A DNA stretch of 64,000 nucleotides, taken from positions 14,235 to 78,234 of the forward strand of contig CAAGDG010000058.1 in assembly GCA_900768515.1 (NCBI GenBank), in the 5' to 3' direction. The notes under the pieces were generated by a model. It was not told the origin of the DNA. It ran no database searches and saw nothing but the letters and a program-made list of their open reading frames with translations. Both the position numbers and the translations under genes were made by a program. This DNA is from Lentisphaeria bacterium. GTDB taxonomy: Bacteria > Verrucomicrobiota > Lentisphaeria > Victivallales > Victivallaceae. Positions 43,894 through 53,722 of the stretch are shown here, one piece after another (the first letter of the stretch is position 1; each line of letters opens with the position of its first letter).

Positions 43894-45087
43894 GTGGAAT
43901 TCGTACCCAATTACGATGAGACGAAGGCCGGACACCTGCCGTGGCCTTCGCCGCTGCGCCGGCCCGACGGCAGCTTTGTCCGTTCCGCGACCGAATGGAA
44001 CAACTCCCGGCGCGAGGAGGTCCGCAGAACCATCTCCGACTGGCTCTTCGGAGAACTTCCACCCCGCCCGGAATCGGTCCGTTACGAACTGCGGCGCGAA
44101 GTCGGCGATGCCCTCGGCGGCGCGGCAATCCGCCGGGAGGTGCGAATTCATCTCGAGCACCGCGGCAGACACCATACCGTCGATGTGCTCTGGTACCTGC
44201 CGCGCTATGCGAAACGCCCCTGTCCGGCGGTCGTTGGACTGAACTTCAAAGGGAACGCCGCCTGCACGACGGAGAAGGATATCCTGCCCTCCGAAAGCTG
44301 GTGGCATCCGGAGGAGTCGACTCCCGGCTGCCAGGCCGGCCGCTGGTGTTTCCCCGACCTGATCGAAGCGGGTTTCAGCGTGGCGACCGCCACCCGCGGC
44401 GACCTCTTTCCGGACCGGGAAGACGGACGCGCCGACAGCGTCTTCCGGCTCTTTCACGCTCCCGACAAGCTCACGCCGGAAAACCGCGACCTGACCGCGA
44501 TCAGCGCCTGGGCCTACGGATATTCGCTGCTGTTTGATCTGGTTTCCGGCGATGCTGCCATCGATAGCAATCGAATCTGGGCGCACGGGCACTCCCGGCT
44601 CGGGAAGACCGCGCTCTGGGCGGCCGCGAATGACTTGCGGTTCGCCGGCGCCGTCAGCAACGACTCCGGCTGCTGCGGCGCGGCGCCCTGCCGCCGGAAC
44701 ATCGGGGAGACGCCGGAATTCATCACGAACACTTTCCCGTGGTGGTTCCGCCGCAAAATCGATGCCTACGTGAAGCGGACCGGAGAACTGCCGTTCGATC
44801 AGAACTGGCTTCTGGCGCTCGTCGCGCCGCGGCCGCTGCTGGTCGCCAGCGCGACCGAAGATCTCTGGGCCGATCCCCGCGGGGAATTTCTGACCGCGCG
44901 GCAGGTCGGCGAAGTCTACGCGCTCTTCGGCAGCGACGGACTCGGCCCGAATGCCGAATGGCCGCCGCCGGAGACCCCGCTCTTCGGGGACGGCGTCGGC
45001 TACTATCTGCGCACCGGCAAACACGACGTGACCCCGGTCGACTGGAAATTCGTGATCGAATTCATCCGGCTCAACCATCATCTCTGA
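43894..45087 (+). CDS. CE15-like glucuronoyl esterase / acetylxylan esterase-type hydrolase
   Basis: The 397-residue alpha/beta hydrolase carries GHSRLGK at 232-238, the G-x-S-R-x-G-K signature of CE15 glucuronoyl esterases, with nucleophile Ser234. The likely catalytic His is His377 in TGKHDVTPVDW, and the acid lies around SATEDLWADP. CE15 enzymes cut ester links between glucuronic acid of xylan and lignin alcohols. There is no signal peptide, so it may act on imported uronate esters instead. It starts at GTG 43894 with GGAGG upstream. Placement ahead of uxaB and uxaA supports release of free uronate. Confidence 0.83.
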   Translation: MEFVPNYDETKAGHLPWPSPLRRPDGSFVRSATEWNNSRREEVRRTISDWLFGELPPRPESVRYELRREVGDALGGAAIRREVRIHLEHRGRHHTVDVLWYLPRYAKRPCPAVVGLNFKGNAACTTEKDILPSESWWHPEESTPGCQAGRWCFPDLIEAGFSVATATRGDLFPDREDGRADSVFRLFHAPDKLTPENRDLTAISAWAYGYSLLFDLVSGDAAIDSNRIWAHGHSRLGKTALWAAANDLRFAGAVSNDSGCCGAAPCRRNIGETPEFITNTFPWWFRRKIDAYVKRTGELPFDQNWLLALVAPRPLLVASATEDLWADPRGEFLTARQVGEVYALFGSDGLGPNAEWPPPETPLFGDGVGYYLRTGKHDVTPVDWKFVIEFIRLNHHL

Positions 45088-45125
45088 ACGAAAAATCAAC
45101 CTTCAAAGAATTTATGGAGAACATC

Positions 45126-46628
45126 ATGGAACAGTTATCCCGCAAACTTCTGCCTTCGATCCACACCGCCGGTCTGGAAATCGGTCCGCGCGAGGAGTAC
45201 CCGGTCAAGGTCATGCAGTTCGGCGAAGGCAACTTCCTGCGCGCCTTCATCGACTGGATGATCGACAAATCCAACGAGGCGGGCAAATTCGGCGGCATGG
45301 TCCAGCTGGTCCAGCCGCTGCCGCAGGGGATGGCCGACTTCATCAACCGCCAGGACGGTCTCTACACGCTGATCCTGCGCGGAATGGAGAACGGCAGGGC
45401 CGCCGAATACAAGCGGATCATCACCTGCGTCAAGGGATGCCTCAAAACCGACTCCGAATGGCAGAAGGTGGTCGAATGCGCCTGCCTCCCCTCCCTGGAG
45501 GTGGTTTTCTCGAACACCACGGAAGCCGGCATCGAATACAAGCCGGAAGCCTATGAACCCGGCAAGACCCCGGTCACCTATCCGGCCAAACTGACGAGCC
45601 TGCTCTTTGAGCGGTTCAAATCCGGTGCGAAGGGGCTGCTCTTCGTCCCCTGCGAACTGATCGACAAGAACGGCGCCAAACTGCGTGAATGCATCCTCAA
45701 ATACGCGGCGGACTGGAAGCTCGGCGAGGCGTTCGAATCCTATGTCAAGAACGACTGCGCCTTCCTGAACACCCTGGTCGACCGGATCGTCGCCGGCTAT
45801 CCCCGCGCCGAGGCCGCCGCCTACTGCGAAAAGCTCGGCTATCAGGACAACCTCCTGGACTGTGGCGAAATCTTCCACCTCTTCGTGATCGAAGGCGATG
45901 AGAAGTACCGGAAGGTGCTCCCGTTCGCCGAAGCCGGACTCCATGTGGTCTGGACCGCCAACCAGACCCCCTACCGGAGCCGCAAGGTCCGCTTCCTGAA
46001 CGGCGGTCACACTTCGAGCGTGCTCGGCGCTTATCTGGCCGGATTCGATTTCGTCGACCAGATGACCGGCGATGCGCTGTTCGGCAAGTACCTGCGCACT
46101 GCGCTGTTCGAAGAGGTCTTCCCGACCGTCCAGCTTCCCGATGATGAGAAGAAGGCGTTTGCGGAGTCGATCATCGACCGCTTCCTGAACCCCTTCGCCA
46201 ACCACCAGCTCATCTCGATTTCGCTGAACTCGATCTCGAAGTGGCAGGTCCGCGTGCTCCCCTCGCTGCTCGACTACCAGAAGGAGTCCGGACGGCTGCC
46301 GAAGGTGCTCACCTTCTCGCTGGCCGCACTGCTCGCCTTCTACCGCGGCAGCCGCGACGCCGAAGGGAACTGGTCGGGCAAGCGCGCCAAGGGCGCCTAT
46401 CCGATCAAGGACGACGACGCGAAAATCGCCTTCATCAATGAATGCTATGCCGAACTGGACAAGACCGGCGACTACGACGCCTTCGCCAAAGCGGTGCTCG
46501 GACGCGCGGACTTCTGGGGAATGGACCTCAACACGGTTCCGGGCCTCGCCGCGGCCACCGCCGCCAACCTCCGGAAAATCCAAACCGCCGGCATCGTCAA
46601 GGCGGTCGAAGAACTGCTGGAGGCGTAA
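45126..46628 (+). CDS. uxaB: tagaturonate reductase (altronate oxidoreductase)
   Basis: The 500-residue enzyme belongs to the mannitol/altronate dehydrogenase family. It interconverts D-tagaturonate and D-altronate with NAD in galacturonate breakdown. Recognisable parts are VMQFGEGNFLRAFIDWMID near the N-terminus (nucleotide site), RFLNGGHTSSVLGAYLAGFD and NPFANHQLISISLNSISKWQVRVLP. ATG 45126 is chosen because GGAG lies six bases upstream; ATG 45114 is possible. It sits two bases before uxaA. Confidence 0.92.
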   Translation: MEQLSRKLLPSIHTAGLEIGPREEYPVKVMQFGEGNFLRAFIDWMIDKSNEAGKFGGMVQLVQPLPQGMADFINRQDGLYTLILRGMENGRAAEYKRIITCVKGCLKTDSEWQKVVECACLPSLEVVFSNTTEAGIEYKPEAYEPGKTPVTYPAKLTSLLFERFKSGAKGLLFVPCELIDKNGAKLRECILKYAADWKLGEAFESYVKNDCAFLNTLVDRIVAGYPRAEAAAYCEKLGYQDNLLDCGEIFHLFVIEGDEKYRKVLPFAEAGLHVVWTANQTPYRSRKVRFLNGGHTSSVLGAYLAGFDFVDQMTGDALFGKYLRTALFEEVFPTVQLPDDEKKAFAESIIDRFLNPFANHQLISISLNSISKWQVRVLPSLLDYQKESGRLPKVLTFSLAALLAFYRGSRDAEGNWSGKRAKGAYPIKDDDAKIAFINECYAELDKTGDYDAFAKAVLGRADFWGMDLNTVPGLAAATAANLRKIQTAGIVKAVEELLEA

Positions 46629-46629
46629 G

Positions 46630-48132
46630 ATGAACGAAGCTCCCCGCTACATCCGGATCGGACGCTCCGACAACGTCGCGGTCGCGCTGACCGACCTTCC
46701 CGCCGGCGAAACTATCCGGATCGGGGAGCTGGAGGTCAAGCTTCGCAATGCGATCGGACGCGGCCACAAGTTCGCGCTGACCGCGATTCCAGCCGGATCG
46801 CCGGTCATCAAATATGACATGCCGATCGGCGAGGCGACCAGTGACATCGAACCGGGCTCCTTCGTCCACACCCACAACATCAAGACCCGACTCTCGGGCC
46901 AGCTCGAATACACCTATGAACCGGTTCCGGCGACCTCGCTGCCGAAGGTGGAAGGCAGAACCTTCCGCGGCTACCGCCGGGCGGACGGAACCGTCGGAAT
47001 CCGCAACGATCTCTGGATCATTCCGACCGTCGGGTGCGTGAACAAGCTCGCCGAAAACCTGGCGAAAGAGTTCTCGAAACGCCTTCCCGACGGCGACGTG
47101 CGGCGGGTTCTGGCCTTTCCCCACCCCTACGGCTGTTCGCAGCTCGGCGACGACCACGCCACCACCGCCAACATGCTGGCGTCGCTGGTCCGGCATCCGA
47201 ATGCCGGCGGCGTCCTGGTGGTCGCGCTCGGATGCGAGAACAACACGCTGGAAAGTTTCCGGGAACGGCTCGGCAGCTTCGACGAGTCGCGGGTGCGGTT
47301 CCTGAAAGCGCAGGAGGACGGCGGAGAGTTTGAGAAGGGACTGGCGCTTCTGGAGGAACTGCGCGAACAGGCTGCGCGCCAGAAACGGGTCGAAATCCCC
47401 GCGTCGGAACTCAAAGTCGGCCTCAAATGCGGCGGCTCCGACGGGCTTTCCGGGATCACCGCCAATCCGCTGATCGGCCGTTTCTCCGATTTGCTGGTCG
47501 CGGCGGGCGGCACCACGGTGCTGACCGAGGTTCCTGAGATGTTCGGCGCCGAAACGCTGCTGATGAACCGCTGCGTCGACCGCAAGGTCTTCGACGAATG
47601 CGTGAAGATGATCAACGGGTTCAAAGAGTACTTCCTGCGCCACAACCAGGTGGTCTACGAGAACCCCTCCCCCGGCAACAAGGCCGGCGGAATCTCGACG
47701 CTGGAGGAGAAGTCGCTCGGCTGTACCCAGAAGGGCGGCACCAGCCAGGTCACCGACGTGCTCCACTACGGGGAGCAGCTCCGCACGCCGGGACTGAATC
47801 TGCTGACCGGTCCCGGAAACGACATGGTGGCGACCACGGTGCTGGCCGCGGCCGGCGCCCAGCTGGTGCTCTTCAGCACCGGGCGGGGGACGCCGTTCGG
47901 CGGACCGGTCCCGACCGTCAAGATTGCGACCAACAGCGAACTGGCCGAGCGCAAGCCGAACTGGATCGACTTCAACGCCGGGAAACTGGTCAAAGGGGGA
48001 ACCGACCTCGAAACCCTCGGGGCGGAACTCTTTGAATATGTTCTCAAACTCGCCTCGGGCGAGGTCGAGGCGCGCAACGAAACCTACGGTTATCAGGAGA
48101 TCGCCATTTTCAAGGACGGCGTCACTTTATAA
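46630..48132 (+). CDS. uxaA: altronate dehydratase
   Basis: The 500-residue enzyme dehydrates D-altronate to 2-keto-3-deoxygluconate. It has the small N-terminal SAF-type domain (1-95) with GHKFAL and the large domain with GYRRADGTVGIRNDLWIIPTVGCVN, HPYGCSQLGDDH, GLKCGGSDGLSGITANP and the metal Cys/His set expected of the UxaA/GarD family. GGAGG lies just upstream, inside the end of uxaB, so the two are translated together. uxaC, kdgK and kdgA are not in the window. Confidence 0.93.
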   Translation: MNEAPRYIRIGRSDNVAVALTDLPAGETIRIGELEVKLRNAIGRGHKFALTAIPAGSPVIKYDMPIGEATSDIEPGSFVHTHNIKTRLSGQLEYTYEPVPATSLPKVEGRTFRGYRRADGTVGIRNDLWIIPTVGCVNKLAENLAKEFSKRLPDGDVRRVLAFPHPYGCSQLGDDHATTANMLASLVRHPNAGGVLVVALGCENNTLESFRERLGSFDESRVRFLKAQEDGGEFEKGLALLEELREQAARQKRVEIPASELKVGLKCGGSDGLSGITANPLIGRFSDLLVAAGGTTVLTEVPEMFGAETLLMNRCVDRKVFDECVKMINGFKEYFLRHNQVVYENPSPGNKAGGISTLEEKSLGCTQKGGTSQVTDVLHYGEQLRTPGLNLLTGPGNDMVATTVLAAAGAQLVLFSTGRGTPFGGPVPTVKIATNSELAERKPNWIDFNAGKLVKGGTDLETLGAELFEYVLKLASGEVEARNETYGYQEIAIFKDGVTL

Positions 48133-48161
48133 CAGATCCTTCAACCAGGAGAACCGGAAAC

Positions 48162-50087
48162 ATGAAGCTCCTTCGAATCGCATTGATCACTCTCTGCCTT
48201 TCGGCGGGGCTTCCTTTTGTCGGAACGGCGGCCCGTCCGGAACGCTACCCGGAAATCCGGGTGAAGTCCTCCGAAGTCAAAATGAGGCTCAAGCGCATGA
48301 ACCGCAAGCATCCCCGTCTCTTCGTCGGCCGGGAGGGATTCGCGGCCCTGGACCGCGTCCGCCGTTTTCCCGAAGGCCGCGCACTGGCGGAAAAGGTGAT
48401 CAGCGACGCGGAAACCCTGTTGAAAGAACCGGTGAAAACCCGGCAGATGGAGGGCCGGCGGCTGCTCTCCGTGAGCCGGGCCGTCCTGTTCCGGGTGACT
48501 ACGCTTTCGGCGGCGTTTCACCTGACCAACCGGGGAAAGTTTGCTAAGCGCGCCATCCGGGAGATGCTGGCCGCCGCCGAATTCAGCGACTGGAATCCCT
48601 CACACTTCCTCGACGTCGGTGAGATGACATTGGCACTGGCGATCGGATACGACTGGCTTTACGATCAGCTCACCGAAAAAGAGCGCGAAACCATCGCGGA
48701 GGCGATCATTGAAAAGGGGTTGAAACCCTCCTTCCGGGGAAAGCAGTTCTGGATCTCCGGTACCAACAACTGGAATCAGGTCTGCCACGCCGGCATGGCC
48801 GCCGGTGCGCTGGCGGTCTATCGAGAGGAGCCCGATCTGGCGGAGCAGGTGATCGAACGGGCGGTCAACAACCTGCCGAAAGCGATGAAGAGCGGATACT
48901 ATCCGAACGGAGCTTATCCGGAAGGACCGATGTACTGGGGGTACGGAACCGATTTCAACGTGGTGCTGCTGGCGATGTTCGACGCCGCATTCGGGCAGGA
49001 CTTCGGGCTTTCCGCCCTGCCCGGCTTCGACAAGACCGGAGATTTCATCCTGGCAACCTGCGGACCGACCGGAAAACTCTTCTGCTACGCCGACTGCACC
49101 GAACGCGGCAGCATCTCCTTCGCCACGATCTGGCTTGCGCACAAATTCCGGCGGCCGGGGTGGATAGGCCCCCAGCAGCAGCAGGCCCTGCGGGAACACT
49201 GTGAGCGACGTCCCGCCCGGCTCGGCGGCGACGGGAACCGGCTGCTTCCCCTGGCGCTGCTCTATCTCGATCCGCCGGCGGAAACAACCCGGCAGCCGCT
49301 CAGCTACTTCAGCGGCGAAGGCGCCGCGGTTCCGATTGCGACGTTCCGGAGCGGCTGGGATCCGGACGCAAGCTATCTGGCAATCAAAGGCGGTTCCCCC
49401 TCCGCCTCGCACGGACACATGGATGCCGGATCTTTCATCTTCGAATCCGACCAGGTCCGCTGGGCGGTCGACCTCGGCATGGAGAACTACACCCGGGTCG
49501 AGGCGCTGAAGGACAAACTGAACATCAACCTCTGGGACGGGGCGCAGGAGGGGGGACGCTGGAAACTTTTCCGGCTCGGCCCGCAGAGTCACAACATTCT
49601 GAGAATCGGAAACGAACTCCAGCTGGTCGACGGGAACGCGGAGATTTCCGATGTCTCCGCCTCGGGCGCCGTCATGGATCTGACGCCGCTCTACAAAAAC
49701 TCCGCCTCTTCGGTCATCCGCAGTTTCCAGCTGCTTCCTTCCCGGGAAGTGGTGATCGAAGACCGGCTCTCCGGAGTCAAAAAAGGAGCAATGGTGCGCT
49801 GGCAGATGGCAACCCCTTCCCGGATCAAAATCCGGGGAAACAGGGCGATTCTCCGCCAGGGGGACAAAACGCTGGAGCTGACCGCCTCCGACGGCCGCTG
49901 GAGCGAGGTCGACGCGGCGACACTGCTGACTCCGGAACTCGACGCCCCGGTTCGCGATCTGCGGATGCTCTACCTCGACCTGCCGCCGGTGCGCAACGGC
50001 GCGACGGGGGTTCGGGTGGTGCTTACCCCCGGAAGCGTCCCGGCGGGAAAGCGGATGAATCCGGCGGAGACGTCGCCGCATCTGTGA
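48162..50087 (+). CDS. secreted heparinase II/III-like polysaccharide lyase
   Basis: The 641-residue protein has a signal peptide (MKLLRIALITLCLSAGLPFV, then GTAA). An (alpha/alpha) toroid domain follows, with SGTNNWNQVCHAGMAAGAL and YPEGPMYWGYG, then the heparinase II/III C-terminal beta domain with SPSASHGHMDAGSFIFES (about 408-425). The Asn/His/Tyr residues expected for lyase catalysis are in these segments. Such lyases cut uronate-containing polysaccharides such as alginate, heparan or chondroitin. It ends the uronate operon, so its products would feed uxaB/uxaA. The substrate is not predictable from sequence alone. AGGAG lies well placed upstream. Confidence 0.85.
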   Translation: MKLLRIALITLCLSAGLPFVGTAARPERYPEIRVKSSEVKMRLKRMNRKHPRLFVGREGFAALDRVRRFPEGRALAEKVISDAETLLKEPVKTRQMEGRRLLSVSRAVLFRVTTLSAAFHLTNRGKFAKRAIREMLAAAEFSDWNPSHFLDVGEMTLALAIGYDWLYDQLTEKERETIAEAIIEKGLKPSFRGKQFWISGTNNWNQVCHAGMAAGALAVYREEPDLAEQVIERAVNNLPKAMKSGYYPNGAYPEGPMYWGYGTDFNVVLLAMFDAAFGQDFGLSALPGFDKTGDFILATCGPTGKLFCYADCTERGSISFATIWLAHKFRRPGWIGPQQQQALREHCERRPARLGGDGNRLLPLALLYLDPPAETTRQPLSYFSGEGAAVPIATFRSGWDPDASYLAIKGGSPSASHGHMDAGSFIFESDQVRWAVDLGMENYTRVEALKDKLNINLWDGAQEGGRWKLFRLGPQSHNILRIGNELQLVDGNAEISDVSASGAVMDLTPLYKNSASSVIRSFQLLPSREVVIEDRLSGVKKGAMVRWQMATPSRIKIRGNRAILRQGDKTLELTASDGRWSEVDAATLLTPELDAPVRDLRMLYLDLPPVRNGATGVRVVLTPGSVPAGKRMNPAETSPHL

Positions 50088-50134
50088 ACGGCGCGGCAGC
50101 TTGTTTCCATTTTCCATAAAATTGACCTCCAAAC

Positions 50135-50163
50135 TTGACTTTTCCCGATCCGCCAAGTATAAT
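50135..50163 (+). promoter_or_regulatory. near-consensus promoter of GH-A paralogue 3
   Basis: TTGACT (50135-50140) and a perfect TATAAT (50158-50163) are 17 bases apart. The predicted leader is about 168 nt and includes an imperfect hairpin near 50227-50264. Nothing else is seen in 50088-50337. Confidence 0.8.
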
Positions 50164-50337
50164 GTCTGACAATGCGGGAAGCTGGGAAACTCATTCGCAA
50201 AATCGTGGAAGCTCCTGCCGGGGCCGCGGATTCCGTCCGTTCTCCGGCAAGGGGGGAATTCCGCAAGCGGTTTTCCAGCCGCCGCCTGCTTGAAACGGAT
50301 TGACTCTCTCCACAACAAACAAGGGAAAGGAAACGGA

Positions 50338-53300
50338 ATGGGCAAACGACTCTTACTGCTGCTGGCACTGGCTGCCGCCTGGATGACAACAGGAGCGGCG
50401 GAACTGCCGCAGGCCGTCAAACTGAACAAGGACGGATCTTTGAGAATCGGTTCGGCCAACCTCCTGGTTCAGGTCTACAGTGACAAGTGGGCTACCGGCT
50501 CCTGGGAGGTGGACGGCGGGAAGATCGGCCGCTCCGGCGGCGAGGCCTCCGGCGTGATCAAACTTTCCGGCAAGGAGATCAAAGTCACTGAATCGATCCA
50601 GCCGCTGAATTCCAACAGTTTCCGTTACACGGTCAACGCGGCCTTCCCCGAACCGATGAAGATTGCGGTGTTCTGCGCGACGCTGCAGCTTCCGACCGGA
50701 GTCGGTCCCTTCAATGTGACGGTAGACGGCAAAAAGCTCGACCTGCCCGAGAAGTTCAACGACAAGCCGATCAAGGGGGTCAACGCGGCCAAATCGCTGG
50801 AGGCGGTTCTGACCGGCGGAGTCACCATCCGGGTCGAAGGCAATTTCCGGCTCGCGGTGCAGGATCACCGCAAGTTCAAAAATGAACGCATGGGACTCCG
50901 CCTCTACGGCACCCCCGGCTCCGGTACGATCGACAAGAGCCTGATCGACCTGACGGTCACGGTCAACTCGGTCAAATCCACTCCGGTGGACATCTCCCAA
51001 GCGGTGAATTTCGGCTTCGCCGACGAGCAGGCCAACGACGGCAAGGGAGGCTGGAGCGATCAGGGGCCGACCAACGATCTTCGTTCCTTCACCAAACGGA
51101 AAGTCGAAGTGGAAAGTGTCCGGTTCAACATCATCGATCCGGCCAAAAACAACGGGAAAGCCGCGATTGTGATGGGCCGCACCGTCGACAAGAGTCCGGT
51201 CAAAGTTGAGCTTCCCGCGAACACCAGGGCGCGTGGAATCGCCCTGCTGCATGCCTCGGCCTGGACTCCTGCCGGCAAAAAACCGCTCGGCACCATCAAT
51301 GTGACTTACGCGGATGGTTCCGTCGAGAAGATTCCGGTTTCGCTGCAGGATGACAGCGGCAACTGGTGGAGTCCGATGCCCCGCTCGAATGCGGCGGTCG
51401 CCTGGAAACACGAGAACCAGAGCGCGAGCATCGGGCTCTACGCCGCCCCGTTCGAACTCAAGCGTGACGATCCGCGGAGCGTGGAATTCGAACTCAATAC
51501 CGCCCCGGAACACGCGGATGCGATGTGGATGATCGCGGGGGTCACGCTGCTCGACCGCCCGATGCGCTTCACCTTCTATTCGAACGATGTCCAGATCGTC
51601 GCAGGCAAGAAGTGGCAGCAGCTCGAATTCAGTAAGGAGATCGTCGCGGGCAGTCCGCTGGATTTCTCGCGCTACGTGGAAGCCCCCGCCGGCAAATACG
51701 GTTCGATCATCGCCCGTCCCGACGGCACGCTCGCGTTTGAAAACGCTCCGGAGAAACGGGTCCGGCTGTTCGGCGCCAACCTCTGCTTCTCGGCAAGCTA
51801 CCTCGAGAAGGAGGAGGCCGACCGTCTCGCAAAAACCTTCCGGATGCTCGGTTACAATGCGGTCCGGATCCACCACCACGACACCGAAATTCTCGACAGT
51901 AACGCCGAGGACTCTCTGACCTTCGATCCGGCCAAGGTCGACAAACTCGATTACCTGGTCTACGCAATGAGCCGGGAAGGACTCTACGTAACCACCGACC
52001 TCTACACCAACCGGGTCTTCAAACCCGGCGACAACATTCCGGAATGCAAGACCTACAAGGAGCGCCAAATGAAGGCGCTGCTCCCGGTCAGCCAGGCTGC
52101 GATGGACAACTGGAAGGCGTTCAGCCGCAAGCTGCTCGAACACCGCAATCCCTACACCGGGAAACGCTGGAAGGAGGATCCGGCCATCTACTCCTACAAC
52201 CTGGTCAACGAGGAGACGCTCAGCAGCAACTGGCGTTCTGTCCAGATGAGCGACGTCTATCTCGAACGTTACGACAAGTGGGTGAAACAGCGCGGTTACG
52301 AAAAGAGCGACCGGCGCTTCCGGCAGTTCCTGAACGAACTTCAGGACAAGGTGCTCGCCGAACAGCTCCGCTATCTGCGTGACGAGCTCCAGGTCAAACC
52401 GCTGCTGACCAGCCTCAACTATCAGCATCAGACCAATCTGGTTCAGCTCCGTCACCGGTTTGATCTGGTCGACAACCACAACTATCATGACCATCCCTCC
52501 TTCCCGCAGGAGAAGTGGCAGATGCCGAAGGCGTACAGCCAGCGCTGCGCAACCCAGCAGAAGGCTTCGCTTCCGCGCAACATGATGCCGACCAGAATCT
52601 TCGACAAGCCCTTCATGGTGACGGAATTCAACTATGTGAACCCGAACATCTACCGCGCCGAGGGCGGCCCGCTGATCGGCGGTTACGCCGCGCTGCAGGA
52701 CTGGGATGCCCTCTATCGTTTCGCCTGGAGCCACAGCCGCAACTCCGTGATCAACCTCGGGGCTCCCGGCGGGTTCGACGCCGCGAACGATCCCCTCGCA
52801 CAGCTCTCCGACCGGATCTCGGTCCTGCTGTTCCGCCGGGGTGACGTGGAACCGGCGAAGGAGAAGTACGCCTATGTGGTGCCGGCGAACCTCTTCGACA
52901 CGGATGAACCGCTCTCCTTCCCGCGGGAATTCTCGGAACTCGGTCTGATCGCCCAGATCGGTTCGGTCTACGCGAACAACCCGGTTCCGGCCGGCGTGGT
53001 CCGTCTGAATTTCGCCGATTCGACCAACCCCGCCGCGCTGGTGAACAAAACCGTTGCAAAACTCTGGGAGAAGTGCCTGAAAGAGGGCGTCGCGGAAAGT
53101 GCGACCGGCCAGCTCCTCCTCAACTCCGAGGCGAAAACTTTTGTCGTGCGGACCCCGCGCGCCGAAACGCTGACGCTGCCCGGCGGCGACCTCGCCGGAA
53201 ACTGGATGGCTCTGCGCAACGCCTCCGCGTTCCAGACGGTTGCGGCGCTTTCGCTCGACGACCTGCCGCTGGATGAGAGCAAGAGCATCCTGCTGCTCCA

Positions 53301-53568
53301 GCTGACCAACATCGTCAACACCGACGCGGTGTTCGGCAATCCGGAATTCACGCTCCACCGCAAAGGCGGACGGCTTCCGATCCTTGCCGAACGCGGCACC
53401 GCGACCGTGGAAATCCAATCGGCGACGCCCTTCAAGGTCACCGCGCTCAAAACCGACGGTTCGCCGGCTGGCGAGATCAAGGGAAAAGTTGAGAACGGCA
53501 AGTTCGTCTTCCAGGCGGACACCGCCAGCTTCCCGTGCGGCGTGATGGCGATGCACCTGACCCGCTGA
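50338..53568 (+). CDS. large exported clan GH-A glycoside hydrolase, paralogue 3
   Basis: The 1076-residue protein has a signal peptide (MGKRLLLLLALAAAWMTTGA). A beta region follows, then the GGWSDQGPTND module (about 237-247), a TIM barrel beginning near RLFGANLCFSASYL and a C-terminal beta domain. Candidate acid/base Glu625 (LVNEETL) and nucleophile Glu763 (MVTEFNYVNP) match the positions in the other two paralogues. It is closer to paralogue 1 than to paralogue 2 in motif wording. AAGGAA precedes ATG 50338. A strong promoter and terminator frame it as a single-gene unit. The substrate is unknown. Confidence 0.82.
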   Translation: MGKRLLLLLALAAAWMTTGAAELPQAVKLNKDGSLRIGSANLLVQVYSDKWATGSWEVDGGKIGRSGGEASGVIKLSGKEIKVTESIQPLNSNSFRYTVNAAFPEPMKIAVFCATLQLPTGVGPFNVTVDGKKLDLPEKFNDKPIKGVNAAKSLEAVLTGGVTIRVEGNFRLAVQDHRKFKNERMGLRLYGTPGSGTIDKSLIDLTVTVNSVKSTPVDISQAVNFGFADEQANDGKGGWSDQGPTNDLRSFTKRKVEVESVRFNIIDPAKNNGKAAIVMGRTVDKSPVKVELPANTRARGIALLHASAWTPAGKKPLGTINVTYADGSVEKIPVSLQDDSGNWWSPMPRSNAAVAWKHENQSASIGLYAAPFELKRDDPRSVEFELNTAPEHADAMWMIAGVTLLDRPMRFTFYSNDVQIVAGKKWQQLEFSKEIVAGSPLDFSRYVEAPAGKYGSIIARPDGTLAFENAPEKRVRLFGANLCFSASYLEKEEADRLAKTFRMLGYNAVRIHHHDTEILDSNAEDSLTFDPAKVDKLDYLVYAMSREGLYVTTDLYTNRVFKPGDNIPECKTYKERQMKALLPVSQAAMDNWKAFSRKLLEHRNPYTGKRWKEDPAIYSYNLVNEETLSSNWRSVQMSDVYLERYDKWVKQRGYEKSDRRFRQFLNELQDKVLAEQLRYLRDELQVKPLLTSLNYQHQTNLVQLRHRFDLVDNHNYHDHPSFPQEKWQMPKAYSQRCATQQKASLPRNMMPTRIFDKPFMVTEFNYVNPNIYRAEGGPLIGGYAALQDWDALYRFAWSHSRNSVINLGAPGGFDAANDPLAQLSDRISVLLFRRGDVEPAKEKYAYVVPANLFDTDEPLSFPREFSELGLIAQIGSVYANNPVPAGVVRLNFADSTNPAALVNKTVAKLWEKCLKEGVAESATGQLLLNSEAKTFVVRTPRAETLTLPGGDLAGNWMALRNASAFQTVAALSLDDLPLDESKSILLLQLTNIVNTDAVFGNPEFTLHRKGGRLPILAERGTATVEIQSATPFKVTALKTDGSPAGEIKGKVENGKFVFQADTASFPCGVMAMHLTR

Positions 53569-53590
53569 CCAACCGGATGCGGACAATCCT

Positions 53591-53620
53591 CCCCGGCTCC
53601 TCGCGGAGCCGGGGATTTTT
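53591..53620 (+). terminator. terminator of GH-A paralogue 3
   Basis: A perfect 10-bp stem (CCCCGGCTCC 53591-53600 with GGAGCCGGGG 53605-53614) and TCGC loop are followed by ATTTTT. Confidence 0.9.
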
Positions 53621-53722
53621 CGTACCCGGGAAACCGCCGGCCGGGAAAAGCCGTTTCCGGATCCGGAAATCTTCTCCGGCGATGAAAAAAAATGTTTCTT
53701 GCCGGAAAAATGAAAATTCCGG

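Noticed and set aside
50353..53586. A 1077-codon open frame antisense to GH-A paralogue 3
   Set aside because: It mirrors a well-supported gene with catalytic motifs and a signal peptide. Its sequence is low-complexity Arg/Gly/Val-rich, typical of GC-rich shadow frames.
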